Notes: generated from the sequence alone by a model not told the origin. 64,000 bases of DNA from Sphagnum compactum (GCA_965153455.1 OZ234504.1:9486001-9550000), one strand, 5' to 3'. Numbered from the stretch's first letter, positions 25,091 through 38,026 are shown. Program-made: numbers and translations.

Positions 25091-25128
25091 AAATAATAAT
25101 AATAATAATTATTATTATTATTATTTTA
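25091..25128. repeat. Perfect (AAT)n/(ATT)n palindrome
   Basis: A run of AAT triplets is followed directly by ATT triplets, so the 38-bp segment is self-complementary and can form a loopless hairpin or cruciform. Confidence 0.8.
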
Positions 25129-25261
25129 CGCACTTCAATAAATTAGTGGTGAAGAATTATATGACAGGAAATTATCACATATGGTTCGGAGGGCGAAGAA
25201 ATCAATTTTATCAACCCCTATTTCTAATTATGGTATGGTATTGTCATATTTAAATGTAGAT

Positions 25262-25853
25262 GATTTTATTTATTTGTTAAATCTTCCTTAGGTGTTGATG
25301 GGATCTCACAGATAAATGTATTGATAGTTGAAATATGAACCTACGAATGAATGAATATCACATGAATTTCACATCTTCTTATAAATCTATGTGTGAAATG
25401 TGTTTTCAGTGCACAATATCAATATGTGAAATGTATGAATTATGAATGAATAAAATTTGCATGATTTCCATTACTAGGTCATGAAATGTTAAGTTTGTTA
25501 CGTAACTAATACCATTTAAAATCTAATAGAGATATGGTTTAAATTTAAATGGAGGCAAAATTTATTTATTTGTTATATCTTCCTTAAATGTTTATGGGAT
25601 CACATAGATAAATGTCTTGATAGTTGAAATATGAACCTATGAATGAATGAATATCACATGAATTTCGCACCTTCTTATAAATCTATGTGTCAAATGTGTT
25701 TTCAATGCGCAATATCAATATGTGAAATGTACGAATTATGAATGAACAAAATTTGTATGATTTCCATTACTAAGTTATGAAATGTTAAGTTTGTTCTGTA
25801 ATTAATATTGTTTAAAATCTAGTAGAGATATGGTTCAATTCATTCCAAGTCTT
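25262..25853. repeat. Tandem duplication, 296-bp period
   Basis: Two adjacent copies share ATAGTTGAAATATGAACCTA, GAATGAATATCACATGAATTTC, TATAAATCTATGTGT and AATAGAGATATGGTT-type text in the same order. The landmark starting TTGATAGTTG is at 25321 and 25617. The copies differ by scattered substitutions and small indels. Confidence 0.85.
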
Positions 25854-26154
25854 ATTCTTCAAATTAGTAAAAATGTGGTGGCAAATTAATTGCCATCACA
25901 TTTTTCTAGAACTATCATAATCTAACAATTTCATTACTTAAGTAATTAAAAATTGGTAAATGCTTTCATGTACCACCGGTAACAATGAGTTATTAGGATA
26001 CCATTTAGATGTTAATGAGTCCTAAAACTTAACTTGCCCATTAACAACCTTTTTGCCTGAACTTCACCCAATATGTGAGTGAAATTTGATACTTTGTGTC
26101 AATATGATGGATGACAATGTTCCATCTATCTATGAAAGAAGGTAGTTTGTTTTG

Positions 26155-26545
26155 TAATTATGAGATCCACCGAACCAGGATGCTTAAGATCATGTTCTTG
26201 GTGTCTTTGGAAAGCTCTTGACTAGGAGGGGTGCATGGGCTTGGTGCCATGACGTTTCGACTTGTGATGCAAAAGTTCTTGAATATTGAATGATTTTTTC
26301 GCTGAAAATTAAATTAAATTGTAGCTGAAAGTTTTGGAAGAATTGGAATGTGCCTTTGGTGTTGTTGGGATGAGCAAGATTTGATGGAATTTATTTGGTA
26401 AGATTTGGATTCAGATTGTGGGAGATATCGATTTTTAGTGATTTTTGCCGCTGAAAATTCAAATAAATTCCAAAAAACCAGATTTTCGAAGGAAAAATCA
26501 GTTGAGAACGTGGTAACACTTGAAGGCTTACCATTCAATTCAAGC
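26155..26545. repeat. Dispersed repeat family C, copy 2
   Basis: Second copy of the block seen at 21345-21770, in the same orientation. It lacks a short segment (around GGTCTTGATGAGTAGG of copy 1), replaced by a shorter GGGATGAGC stretch. Confidence 0.7.
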
Positions 26546-26559
26546 ATGATTTCCTTTCA

Positions 26560-28950
26560 TATTTGGTTGTTCAAAAAATCGATACATACATTACAAAACA
26601 ATGTTCACATGTTGAGTTCCCATATTTTGTAATGAGTTCACACTTGGGCCAACATCACATGCCACACTAGTATCATTTAAATAGAAGTTTTACATCTAGT
26701 AAGGGAAGTTTGAAATTTGAACATGCTATGAAAGGTAGAGCCATTACACGATGAATTGCTTATTCACCTTACCAACAACATTAACGGTTAATCATAAATT
26801 GCTAACTATGTATAACATAAACTTCACCTACACATGACCCTTGTAGGTAAGTTAATCTATGTATGGAAAGAATTGACATTAAGTTGTGTCCTAAGTGCTA
26901 ACCAAATGCCTCGCCCAATTTTTTTATAAAAGTTTTAAAGAGGGGAAAAACATCAAAAAATTTCCTCCAATAAAATAAACGACAATTAGAACACATTCTA
27001 CCCTCTAATTGAATTGTTTTCTAACTTGTTAAGTCATATACATTTTAAATTAGATTTGAATCAAACCTTCATATTTTTAGAAATGTATATGAATGTTCTT
27101 CCCATTTGAATGACAATTTGGGTAACAATAATGGTTTCACCAAAAATGCCAGTTTCGATGTTTAAACAAGTGACTCTTCTTATTACCATTATTAGAGTGA
27201 TAATATAAGCTAATAACACTGATTTGAATGCAAGAGTGAAGTGAAATGATCAGTGTTGTTTTTACACAAGCCTTTGGTTTTGGATGTGTGCCCCCAAAAA
27301 AATCAAAGTTCACAATACATGTGTAATTGAAAAACCTCAATTTTGGAACATGTAAAAATGTGTGTAGGGACATGTTTGCAAAACATATTAGGCCTTTTAT
27401 TCAAATATAAATTTTGACAAGTTGCAAAACAAACATAGTCCACTATTATCTAGCATGGCAATATCTCATGATAATCTTATTGCTCTAATAATATTGATAT
27501 CTATCATTGATGAACGATAAGAAATAATTTGAATTTTTGGACATGTCTTTATTTTTCTTGGTTGTGTGTGTCAACATGTCCAAAATTTAAATTATCAATT
27601 TCAGGATGTGTTCCATTTTTTTCATCAATCATTTAGACCTTAATGACACAAGACACCAAAAAAAAAAAACTTTGTGTAAAAAGAACCCAAGTTGTGATGC
27701 TTATTTCATTGATTTGGAATTTTTTTTAAAAGGGTTGTGCCATGGATATAGCTTCAAATCCATAAAACAAATGCCTAGCTCAAAAATTCATCAAATGTTT
27801 GAATTTTCTAAACCCTAAACCCAAGACTAAAGGTTAGTTTAATTATGATTTTTTTCGAAGCTAGAACCATATATATATTTTTTGTTTATGAGTATTTTCA
27901 AAAACCTAGAACTAAAGGTTGTTCGATTCTCAAAATTTCCAAAAACTTGGAAGAAGAGGTTCTTTGATTCTGAAAATTCTCAAAAACTTGAAACTAGAAA
28001 TGATTACAAAATAAGAAAACCACCCAACATTGATTTAAAACTTGAACCCTCTCAAGTCTAACTAGCGTGTTGGCCAATTCTACCATTTGAAAAAAAAACT
28101 TTTGATCCAATTATGACATTTCCAAACACAATTGGTAAGTTTTTTGGGTGTGAGTTTAAGGTTATACTTCAACTTTCGAAGCTTTGCAATTTAGATTTTG
28201 GCACAATTTTTTCAAATTCAAGAATCTTTGAACTTGGTTCAAAAATATAGTCTAGTTCTATGTATATAACATGTTTCCTAGGACTAGGATCGGAAACGAC
28301 ATAAATGTAGAATTTTATAACTAATAAAATTGATCACTTACCTATAAAGTTCAACCTATTTGCTAGTTTTGAAAAAGAGTTCAACTTGTTTTTTAGAGCA
28401 CCCCCATAAGTAGCACTAAACTAACTTGGATAACAAATTTTGGATTAATTAAAACCTTGATGATTTGGGTCACTAAATTCGGTGTAGGCTAATAAATATG
28501 CATAGGATCCAATTTTCCAATTTTTATAGAAGGAGGCATTGCATATCAAAATGGCCAAAATGATTGTTTTTCATTGGCCAAGATGATTAAAGAACCGGAA
28601 CATATACAAAGTTTTTTTCACAATTTTCAAATTTGATTTGAGTAGAACGCTAGTTCCGTAGTTTGGTTCTTATGTTGATTCCGCCAAAAGAGTATCAATT
28701 TGCGTCTGGGTCACAAAAACCTAAATCCCGCAAATGTAACACACAAAGCAAGCAAGCAAGCAACCTAGCGTGGAACATTTGATTGCTCTTAAGGTTTCAA
28801 ATCTCTTTTGTGAGGGGTGGGGAGGGGGGGGGTTTCAATATGGACAAATGAAATTGCTCTATCACAATGCTATTAGGGAGACTTAAGGTACACCACAAGC
28901 TTGTGACATAAAATATTTCAACAAGTTAAATATCTTTTTTGACTACTTGA
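26560..28950. other. Spacer with no recognised gene
   Basis: AT-rich sequence with short open frames only. A G-run lies near 28820-28830. Nothing functional is recognised. Confidence 0.45.
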
Positions 28951-28974
28951 ATGACAAGTAATTGATAGTCTTAG

Positions 28975-29262
28975 CCAACCGCTATCAATGCACTTACTTC
29001 TCGTAACCATGGTACTCAACAATTTGTCTTTTTTAAATTAAAAAACGAGTTTTGATATGTAACCACGGTTTTCAAACAAGTTATAGAGAGTCTTATCCGA
29101 CGGTTATCAATGCACTTCTCGTAACCATGGTACTCAACAATTTGTTGTTTAAAAAAACGAGTTCTGATTTGTAACCACGGTTTTCAAACAAGTTATAGAG
29201 AGCCTTATCTGACGGTTATCAATGCACTTCTCGTAACCATGGTACTCAACATTTATATTATA
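28975..29262. repeat. Tandem repeat, about 112-118 bp period, three copies
   Basis: The block CTTCTCGTAACCATGGTACTCAACA recurs with its TCGTAACC at 29001, 29119 and 29231. Between copies lies the block GTAACCACGGTTTTCAAACAAG. The unit therefore carries two related GTAACCAYGG motifs, one of them partly palindromic (CCATGG). Confidence 0.85.
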
Positions 29263-29299
29263 AAAAAAAAAGAGTTCTCATATGTAACGATGGTTTTCA

Positions 29300-30510
29300 A
29301 AAAAATTAAACAATCAAACGACCGCCAATAAAACCGCCTGTTCAAAATACCGGGTCTTTTTTTTTATTTGATCAAAACTGGTGAATCTTTGGAAATTTGT
29401 GGAAAAACCAAAACTGATGGTTCTTTGATTTGGGCTTTGTTTTTTCCTTCCAAAAAAAAAAAACAAACCATAAACCACAAACCAGAAGCTCTGGGATTCT
29501 GAAAAAAACCAGAACCCGCAGTTCTTTATAAATTGTTTCAAGCCGCACAACACAACACAACACAACACTACGATACTGGGTATAAGTTAAAACCAGTTAT
29601 TGTTCCGGTTGGTCGTATCGGGGTGGTAGGTTCTTTGATACCGTTCGACACTTTGTGATTGAGATGCCATCATCAATGCCGCTCGCAAAAATGATGATGA
29701 TGAAACCAGCTTTTCCATTTGCGGAAATTAGAATATTCCTGGAATATTTCAAAAAAAAGATTCTTCATTTTCTTTCACAAAATTTTTGTTCTTTGAGAAT
29801 TTTTATTTATTTATTATTTATTTTAAAAAATCGTGGAAAAATTTCAGCATTTCTAAGAGAAATACAATATTACTTTTTTTGGAATTGCCAAAATTTCTTT
29901 TAAAACCACAGGCCTGCCATGCCAAAATTCTGAATGAACCTCTCAAGTATAACAAACAGCTCAGTGTCTTTTAGGGTGAGAGATTTCGCCAAAATGAAAA
30001 AAAAATAAAAAAAAATAAAAAAGAATATTCCGTCACAATATTCTAAAATACTCTGGAACAAACCGCCAAATTTAGGGGGAATTTTAGGGGGGGGGGGGAA
30101 TCGCCACTTTGGGACTTTGAATTTAGTTTGGTAGCATTTGTTTAATCAGTTTTTTTTCCACTATTCAGACAGTACTATGGAAATTTAATGCTAAATTTAA
30201 TGCTAAATCCCACTTTGAGATTCTAGCTAGACACAACATCAGAAAATCAAAAAGAATATGAACGCAACAGCTTTATTATTCATTAGTACATATAAATGCC
30301 AAACTATAAAATTATTATTTATTTATTTATACTGCCAAACATATAAACTGACCCCCCCCCCCCGCCCCCACCCCCAAAAAAAAAACTTAGGTCTTAGGGT
30401 TAGATCACAACAAGAAGAAATGGTTCCAAATGTGATCTCCCCCAACAAACCAAAAAAAAAAAACAAACAAAAACAAACAAACAAACAAACAAAAAACACA
30501 CACATTACAA
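29300..30510. other. Spacer with simple-sequence tracts
   Basis: Contains CACAA repeats near 29547-29565, a G-run near 30090, a C-run near 30352-30362 and AAAC repeats near 30465-30492. No gene is recognised. Confidence 0.5.
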
Positions 30511-30516
30511 TTTATT

Positions 30517-31002
30517 GGCCTTGCATACTACCAAGGCAAGGAAGGATATTATGTTTAGATTCATTATAGAGTACAATAGCTTAATGGATTTTGGCCCCTA
30601 GGTAATAATAATAATAATAATAGGTCTATTTTTATTTTAATATGAGGAATTTTTGAAAGATGATAATTTTGGCTTCTTGTGTTGAAACTTGAGATTAGTA
30701 GTTGGAAATTTTTTAATTCACACCTTTTTTGGTTAAATTCACACCCTTCGCGCGTCCGATTGTATGCATTTTAAACACGCGAAGGGTGTGAATTTAACCA
30801 AAAAAGGTGTGAATTTAAAATTTTCCTAGTTATAATAGAGTTATAATAGTAATATCTTGAAGGATTTTGGTTTCTTTTAGAGGATTTTTTTTTTTGAAGA
30901 TTAGGTGTTTTTTGCATGGTGAAATATATTTGAGTTTCCATAAATTTCTTCTTCTTTTGCCTTCTTAAGATATAATACTTTTTTAATGTAAATGGCAAGG
31001 CC
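30517..31002 (+). repeat. Dispersed repeat family A, copy 2 (interrupted)
   Basis: Same order as copy 1 from GGCCTTGC to GGCAAGGCC (30994-31002), expanded by an ATA/ATT simple repeat and by a 123-bp inverted-repeat insertion. Confidence 0.7.
30704..30826. mobile_element. 123-bp fold-back (MITE-like) insertion
   Basis: Two 38-bp arms (30715-30752 and 30778-30815) are exact inverted complements, separated by a 25-bp loop. Imperfect complementarity extends outward to GGAAA at the left end and TTTCC at the right end. The direct repeat TAGTT flanks it (30699-30703 and 30827-30831). In copy 3 of the host repeat (37719-38026, reverse strand) the same place reads continuously as GATTAGTTATAATAG, so the insertion is recent relative to the repeat. 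No open frame of note. Confidence 0.8.
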
Positions 31003-31009
31003 ACAGTGT

Positions 31010-31133
31010 GTGTAAGGACACACCCCCCCTGTTTTCAAGAGAGCGCACACACAAACGCATATACTTTGCTTCCTCGGACTACATGCGTGTTGTGCGGTTG
31101 TTGCTGTTGTGTGCTGTGCACTTCGTTGCTCAG

Positions 31134-31164
<31 letters not shown>

Positions 31165-31529
31165 ACCAGCACCTTTTCCATCACATTTACTTACCATTGC
31201 TTTTAGACTTGTTCTCTTCTTCTTTTTTCTTTTTGTGTATCTTTTTTTTTTTTTTTTCCCCCTCCTTTTTTGTTTCTTTTTCTTCTTCTTGTTTTTTTTG
31301 TGTGTGGTTTTGTTTTGTTTTTCTGAGGAACCTCTATCTCTTCTCTACCCACACGCAAGAGAGATAAAGGTTCCTAGATATGTTGTTGCTAGATATCTGG
31401 TCACACAGTAACAACATGCTAGAGCACTAACTAAATTTTTGTGCTGCTGCATTCATTCATTCTCTCACATTTGTTTATTTATTTAGACTTCTTGTTTGCT
31501 CATTGCTGCTGGATCTATAGACCTTGGTG

Positions 31530-31561
<32 letters not shown>

Positions 31562-32062
31562 TTTTTTTTCCCATAAAATTTATAAAATTATTTTTATTTT
31601 TGTAATTTTGATTTATAAGTAAATTTGGAGTTGTTGCTTCAGCTTGCAAGATTTTTCTTTCTTTTGTTTGGTGAGAAATTTTCGGGTTTTGGGTTTTGTG
31701 GAGTTTGTTTCCTTATCGAGGAAGGTAGACTTGCAGCTGCAAGAGTAAGAAGAAGAAGAAGAAGATAATGATGATGATGATGACGTTGTTCCAGCAGCTT
31801 ATGAGGTTGTGTTTTTGTGTTTTGTGAGAAAAATTTCGGGTTTTCCAGGGTTTTGTGCCGCTTGTTTCAATATTGAGGAACGAAGACATGCTTGCTGGAA
31901 GTTGGTTTTGATGCTTGTTTGGAAGTCTCGATGAATAATATTTAACGAAGAGGAGATCAGTTTGAGGTTGAGGGAGTGGTGGCACCGGATCTGATCGAGG
32001 AAAGCTGCTCAGCTTGTCAGTTTGTTGCTAGAACAGAAGCTGGTGACAACAGAAGGAGGAGG
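31010..32062 (+). promoter_or_regulatory. Promoter / 5' leader of the heptahelical protein gene
   Basis: Low-complexity, pyrimidine-rich sequence with a (CGT)n tract near 31136-31160, a long T tract near 31240, a (TTG)n tract near 31531-31559 and GAA/GAT triplets near 31747-31785. The last few hundred bases are probably transcribed leader. An open frame continues upstream of the ATG without stop to 31976 but has no ATG before 32063. Confidence 0.4.
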
Positions 32063-34418
32063 ATGCAAGCGCAGGATTCTACGGCTCTCGCTGCTCTCAC
32101 AGCACGGAATACAATAATAAAGCGTACTACAGGTGAAGAAGTTGCTCATGGAAGCGAGGACAAGCTGCTTCTGTTGCTTGATGATCAGGATCGAGCTCAG
32201 GAGAACGGTGATACTAGATCAGTCTACGATATCACGTTTGCAGATGACCAGCTGCTGAAATGTAACGGGACTGATCACGGAGGCACCATGAGAGCGCGGA
32301 AGCAGCAGCAGCAGCAGTTGTTGCTGCAGAAAGTAGAAGTGATGGAGAAGGAGAAGAAGACGAAGAAGTACGAGCTGTCGGAATTCCATTCATTGCCCGA
32401 CTACATTCGCGACAACGAGTACATCTTGCGCCACTACCGCTCCGACTGGCCTATTCCCGAAAGCCTACTGAGTATTTTCTCCATCCACAACGAAACTCTC
32501 AACATTTGGACGTCAGCATTTATTCCCACCCCATTCTTTCTCTCTCTCTCTCTCTCTCTCTCTCCACTTTCTCTCTTTGTCTTCTTCTCACTCCTGTTGA
32601 TCTGTCTGTGTGTTCCTCATTTGTCCTCTTCAAGTTGAAAATCTGTAAATGCTGAATGTCATGATTTAGGGTATGTTTCTCTCTCTCTCTCACTCTCTCT
32701 AGACATTTTCTCTCTTGTCTTCTTCCACTCCTGTCTGTGTGTTTATGGTGTGTCCTCCAGATGAGTCCTCCAGCTCTTCAATTTGGAATTTTGGTTTGCT
32801 GAATGAATATGGTTTGGGTATCAGAAACCTTAGCCTGAGTGGGAAGGTATCAGAAAATCTTAGGCTGAGTGGAGGAAGGTATCAAAATTCTTAGGCTGAG
32901 TGGAAGGTATTGAAAATCTATACGAGAAGAGAGTGTCTCTATCTCAAGAACCATTTTGGATTTGAGGGACCTGTTGTGAGGCTGGTAGGTAGGCCAAGTG
33001 GAAGCTGGTATCAAAAATCTAGTTGAATCCTTTGGGGTATACAAAATCTTGAACTTGTAGGCTGAGGAACTTGTAAGCATGAAGGTATCAAATATCTTGA
33101 ACTGATAGGCAGAGCGGAAGGTATTGAAATTCTTGAACATGTAGACTGATTGGGAGGTATTGGAAAACCTTGAACCAGCAGGCAGAGAAATGGAAGTTAT
33201 TGAAATCCTAAACCCTAAACTGTTTACTATCTCACCATAGGATGGGTGCTTGATAATTTGTAAATTTACATGCAGTTATGGTGTTTTGTCTGTTGGTCTA
33301 CAGGCACTTAATTGGATTCCTACTCTTCGCGGCACTCACCATTGACACAGTACGTGATGTGCCAAGACTGGAGCAACTCTTTGAGAAAGCTTCAAGACTG
33401 GTAAGCCTATATATATATATATATATTGCCCACCAATCTAGTGTGTTTTGAGTATCTATCATACCTTCAAATTTCATTGCATAAATTGTGTGTTTCTCAA
33501 GGGATGATGATCATCATGACCACCTTGATGAATCAACACACATTAATATTCAATAAGCTGAGCTCAACTTGCAAATTTTGGTTTAGCAACTCAGGAAGCA
33601 TAAAAGCACTTGAAAGTACAAAATAGGTGGAGAATGAGCATGGTAGGTTTGAGAACAAAAACTTGCAACAAAGTTTGTGCATATACACCAAACCCTATGT
33701 GCTTGTGTACCATATAAATGCTCGCATACAATATTTGCTAACATGGGAGAATGTTGCTATAATTTTAATGCAGCAACAAGAGGTGGATGAGGTGGTACCC
33801 ATTTTGACACAACGAGTAACCCGGTGGCCATTCTTTGTGTTTATGGGTGGATCTATGTTTTGTCTACTATCAAGCTCGATTTGTCATCTGCTCAGCTGCC
33901 ACTCGAGCTACCTCACCTACTGGCTCCTTCGCCTAGATTACACTGGAATTGGGATCATGATTGCAACCAGCTTCTTCCCACCTGTCTACTACGTCTTTCT
34001 CTGCCAACCAGTGTGGCGACAATTTTATTTGACAAGCATCAGTATGATTGGAGTCAGCACAGTGATCATCTCGCTCGTACCTGTGTTTCAGACTCCCAAA
34101 TATCGACCTGTTCGTGGGTTAGCATTTGCAAGCATGGCGATGTCAGGGTTAGTGCCTGCAGCACATAAGCTTATGTACTTCCATCATGAACCATACTGCC
34201 TACGCACATTGGCATACGAGCTTACTATGGGGTTATTTTACATGCTTGGCGTGATCATCTACATAGCTCGCATACCAGAGCGTTGGTGGCCAGGCCTGTT
34301 TGATCTAGCTGGTCACAGCCATCAGCTCTTCCATGTTCTTGTCGTTGCTGGCGCTTTCACACATTACAAAGGTGGGCTGCTTTACTTGGAATGGCGGGAT
34401 AAAGTCAGTTGTCTTTAG
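32063..34418 (+). CDS. HHP: Heptahelical transmembrane protein, PAQR/AdipoR family
   Basis: Seven-pass membrane protein of the progestin and adiponectin receptor-like family; plant HHPs are linked to hormone and sugar responses, and the family has a ceramidase-like zinc site. Three exons join in phase: 32063-32511, 33304-33400 and 33774-34418, 1191 nt or 396 residues. A hydrophilic N-terminus with a poly-Q/poly-L stretch precedes LPDYIRDNEYILRHYRSDWP and FSIHNETLNIWTHLIGFLLF, the family signature at the first membrane span. The zinc-ligand histidines are visible: SSICHLLSCHS and the C-terminal HSHQLFH. The order NETLN-W(T)H then PER(W)WPG then HSHQLFH is diagnostic. The ATG at 32063 is the first in the open frame; the real N-terminus could be shorter. 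A CT microsatellite follows the first donor in intron 1. Confidence 0.92.
32830..33190. repeat. Degenerate tandem repeat inside HHP intron 1
   Basis: Repeated GAAGGTATCAAAA(T/A)TCTTAGGCTGAGTGG-type units, about 30-60 bp apart, fill the middle of the intron. The common core is GGTATYRAAATYTT followed by AGGCWGAG. Confidence 0.65.
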
Positions 34419-37400
34419 ACCATTGCAGCTATTACAAAGGTTTGGGCGTGCAGACAGACCTTCTATACTATTTGCAGATTGAAAACACATTTTGTCTGCA
34501 CATAGTTGCTCTATTTTACCAAGTACCCAAATTTGACATTCTTGGACCTTTACAGTATGATTGATTTTAGTTTATAGATCAGGCAATTTCCTGTCATACA
34601 TAATTCATTGCCCATTAGCAAATTGGATTGAAATTTGTAGTTAGTCACAGCCCGACTGACTGACTCATTTGCTACCATTCTTCTCCATTGATGTCACTCC
34701 ATATTGAGATTAAATCTTTTATTTATCGTTTTAATATTGATCTTTTTTAGTTTATTTTTCAAATTTTTGTTTTAATTTTAAAATTAAACATTGAATTTTT
34801 TAAATAGGCGTTCAATTTTAAAGAATATGAATTGAAAGTTGGGTATTTTTTGTATCCGACAAAAGAGAATGTGATCATGTTGTGGTGTTTACCTTTCACT
34901 ATTTATTCTTTATTCTTTGTCAAAAAGTTTTAACTTTGTAAACTATATGCTACACATAATGCAAAGGATACTAGTATTAAAACTGCAAAGAACATTTGTG
35001 TGATGAGTCAATAAAAAAGGCTTGTCACCAACAAATTAAGTAAGATTTTATTTACTTATTTAAACTTATTTGCCTACCTACCTAGGCCCTACTTACTAAC
35101 CTACTTAGCTTTAGGTTAGAATTCTAGGCTACCTACACTTAGATGCCCTAATATTTTGGGTTAGCTAGGTAAGATTCTAGGTCTATAACCTAGGTTGAGA
35201 TTATATAAACAAAGTTAATAAGTTGACATTTAATTTGTCCACATGGCTTATTATGTTTAAACGTGTGTTTAGATTTGATAAGCCAATATATATTTTTAAT
35301 TAATTAATATATTTATTGACTATAGTAATAAATGACATTGTCTTTCTTGATTTATATTAGTGGCATAAACCATGAATCTAATTTTATTACATAGTCATTG
35401 TAATAGTTTGTGATTTGAATTACCACAAATAGTCATATATGTAGTAATATATGCCACGTTTTGGAGAACTCAAATTGTGAGAACTCACAATTTGGGATTA
35501 TATCCAAACATCAAATAGCTTTAGTCACATTCACATTTGAACTGATTCCAAACTAAAATACATTTAACTATATTAACCTAACTTATCATTAATTTAATTG
35601 TGATTTAAATGAGCAATCAATTTAACACTCTCAACAATGTATTGTGTAATGGCAACCGTTTGTGAAGTTGGGATTTCATTGTTATTTTCAATTAATATTT
35701 TGAAAAGTTGTGATTGCAAATTGTACTTATTTACATTTGTCTAATATCATTAAATTCACAAGCTTTGTTGTTTTATTATAGGAGCACCTTTCTTCTTTGT
35801 TAATTAATATCACCAAATTGTGTGTTTCTCCATTTATCAACTCTTGTCATGCATGCCCATTGCCATCAATATTATCTACATTAGCATATACAAAGAATGT
35901 TATTGTACTCCCTGATCAAATTTGACAACAAATTGCTGAATAATTAATTAAATTTTATATCTTAACTTTGGCACTTGGTTTTTTAATTTTGAAAATTTTG
36001 GTAGGTAATAATTCTAACAAATAAAAAACACATTTAAAAAAAGTTTATGGGATAGGCTAGTGTGTCTAGACTATTTTAGTTTTAAGTTCTTGATATTTGA
36101 ATTTAGTTTTAAGTTCTTGATATTCAAATTTATTGTTGTTCAATTACACTCCAAAACATCATCACATGTGACAAACAATACTCCCAATGAACACTTCCAA
36201 ATAAATATTTTATGACAATAGTCTTATGAAGGTGCATTTTTGTTAAAATTAGTTAAGCCTCGTGTAACAAAATCCTTTTTTCTTAAACTCATAAATTGAA
36301 TTGATGTTGAATTTTGTGAATGAACTTTCACAATGTTATGCCTAGTATATTATGAAAACATTTGGAAAACTTTGAAATGAATTTAATGAGTACGGAGTAC
36401 CCAAAAACACATTCAAATGCATGTAACACTTGTTTTCGCTACTTAATGGACTTTTTGAAGGCTTTCAAAAAAAATCAATGACATATTTATGATAATTTTT
36501 TAAAAATACTATTATATAATAATATATTTTAACATCTTCTTGAATCGTAAATATTTTAAACAATTAAGCTAGTATGAAAATCATGATTTTAGAACTATTC
36601 TCCCTGGATTACCAATCATATTTGGCCACAACATTTTGATTAAACTACCCACTCATTATAAGGATTTGGTCAAGTGATCACTTTTGGTTTGTTTTAACTA
36701 AAATGCACCCATGACTTCCATGTTATGTCGTAAAAATCGTTGCAATTAAGGAGGATACTTTATTCAACTAATGTATATTTACAACAAATTATCTAGATTC
36801 TAAATTAGGTTTTAAAAAATCAAAGTTTAGATGTGAACACATTTTTTCAAATAATTAACCTTTTGAAATGAATGCATGTTGTTGTGCCAATTAACAAAAT
36901 CCCCCAGGTTGTAATACTCATTACATGGGTGGACTATAATCTATAGCGTCTAGGAGAAATATAGTCCACATAATCTATAACAACCCGTCATAAGATCCAA
37001 TCAATATTTTAGTGTCATAGCTATAGCTTACAAATAAGATTTTCAATTTGCACAAAGGTTGGAATGGTGATTAAACCATTATTAGGCCAACTCAATTATT
37101 TGATCATTCTACTATTTTGAACACAAATTTCACTTCACATTACATTACATTGAACAAGAAATTAGAAAGTTCATTTGCAAGACTTGATCCTAGAAATGTG
37201 AGCAAGTGTTGATGATTAATCATTAGTTACTAGTTGATGGATATTCAATCCTAATTTTGTTGAATTTCAACATCACCATAATTTATTCATATCATACCAA
37301 CGATGATTTTTGTGTACCAAGTCCATCTCCTTAGTGAAAGATAATTAGGAATTGTGATGGATAGTTTTCATGGCGTGTGTTTTGTGCTTCCAAAACTTTT

Positions 37401-37690
37401 AATATTATCCGCCCAAATCTAGGACTTCACTCTTCTAGCATCATTGAGGTTGCTCTTGACCACAAAGTTGAAAGGGCCAAACAAATTGGAGACACCTTAC
37501 TATGCTCGTCAAAATTTGTAAAGAGTTCCAAAATGTTTTCAAGCTTCAAAATAGAAGGTGTGCATCAATGATATGATCTTCTTTCTATACAAACTACAAT
37601 ATAAAATCAAATTTGATGAATAATTGTTGGATTAAGTGAAATGTAATAGATTTGTATGGGAATGTTTGCATGACTTTGCATAAAAATACA
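34419..37690. other. Gene-free AT-rich spacer
   Basis: The first few hundred bases are probably HHP 3' untranslated sequence. A CCTA-rich stretch near 35070-35170 resembles one at 52270-52490. No gene was recognised in the rest. Confidence 0.5.
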
Positions 37691-37718
37691 TTCTGAACAA
37701 GGGGTGTGTCACACTTGT

Positions 37719-38026
37719 GGCCTTGCCATTTACATTAAAAAGTATATTAAGGCAAAAGAAGATGAATTATGGAAACTCAAATATTTCATCATGCAAAACT
37801 ATAATCTTCAAAAAATCCTCTAAGAGAAACCAAAATCCTTCAAGATATTATTATAACTCTATTATAACTAATCTCAAGTTTCAACACAAGCCAAAATATC
37901 ATCTTTCAAAAATCCTCATATAAAAATAGACCTATTATTTATTACCTAGGGGCCAAAATCCCTTAAGCTACTATACTCTATAATGAATCTAAATACAATA
38001 TCCTTCTTGCCTTGGTAGGCAAGACC
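37719..38026 (-). repeat. Dispersed repeat family A, copy 3 (uninterrupted)
   Basis: A reverse-strand copy, 308 bp, from GGCCTTGCC (37719) to GGCAAGACC (38026). It lacks the fold-back insert found in copy 2 and so documents the empty site. Confidence 0.7.

Noticed and set aside
31006-31411. Overlapping open frames upstream of the heptahelical gene
   Set aside because: They come from CGT and poly-T tracts and end in poly-F; no start context or domain supports a protein.
35070-35170. CCTACCTA-rich stretch, similar to 52270-52490, as possible interstitial telomere or functional repeat
   Set aside because: The unit does not match the plant telomere repeat and the copies are irregular; probably simple-sequence drift.
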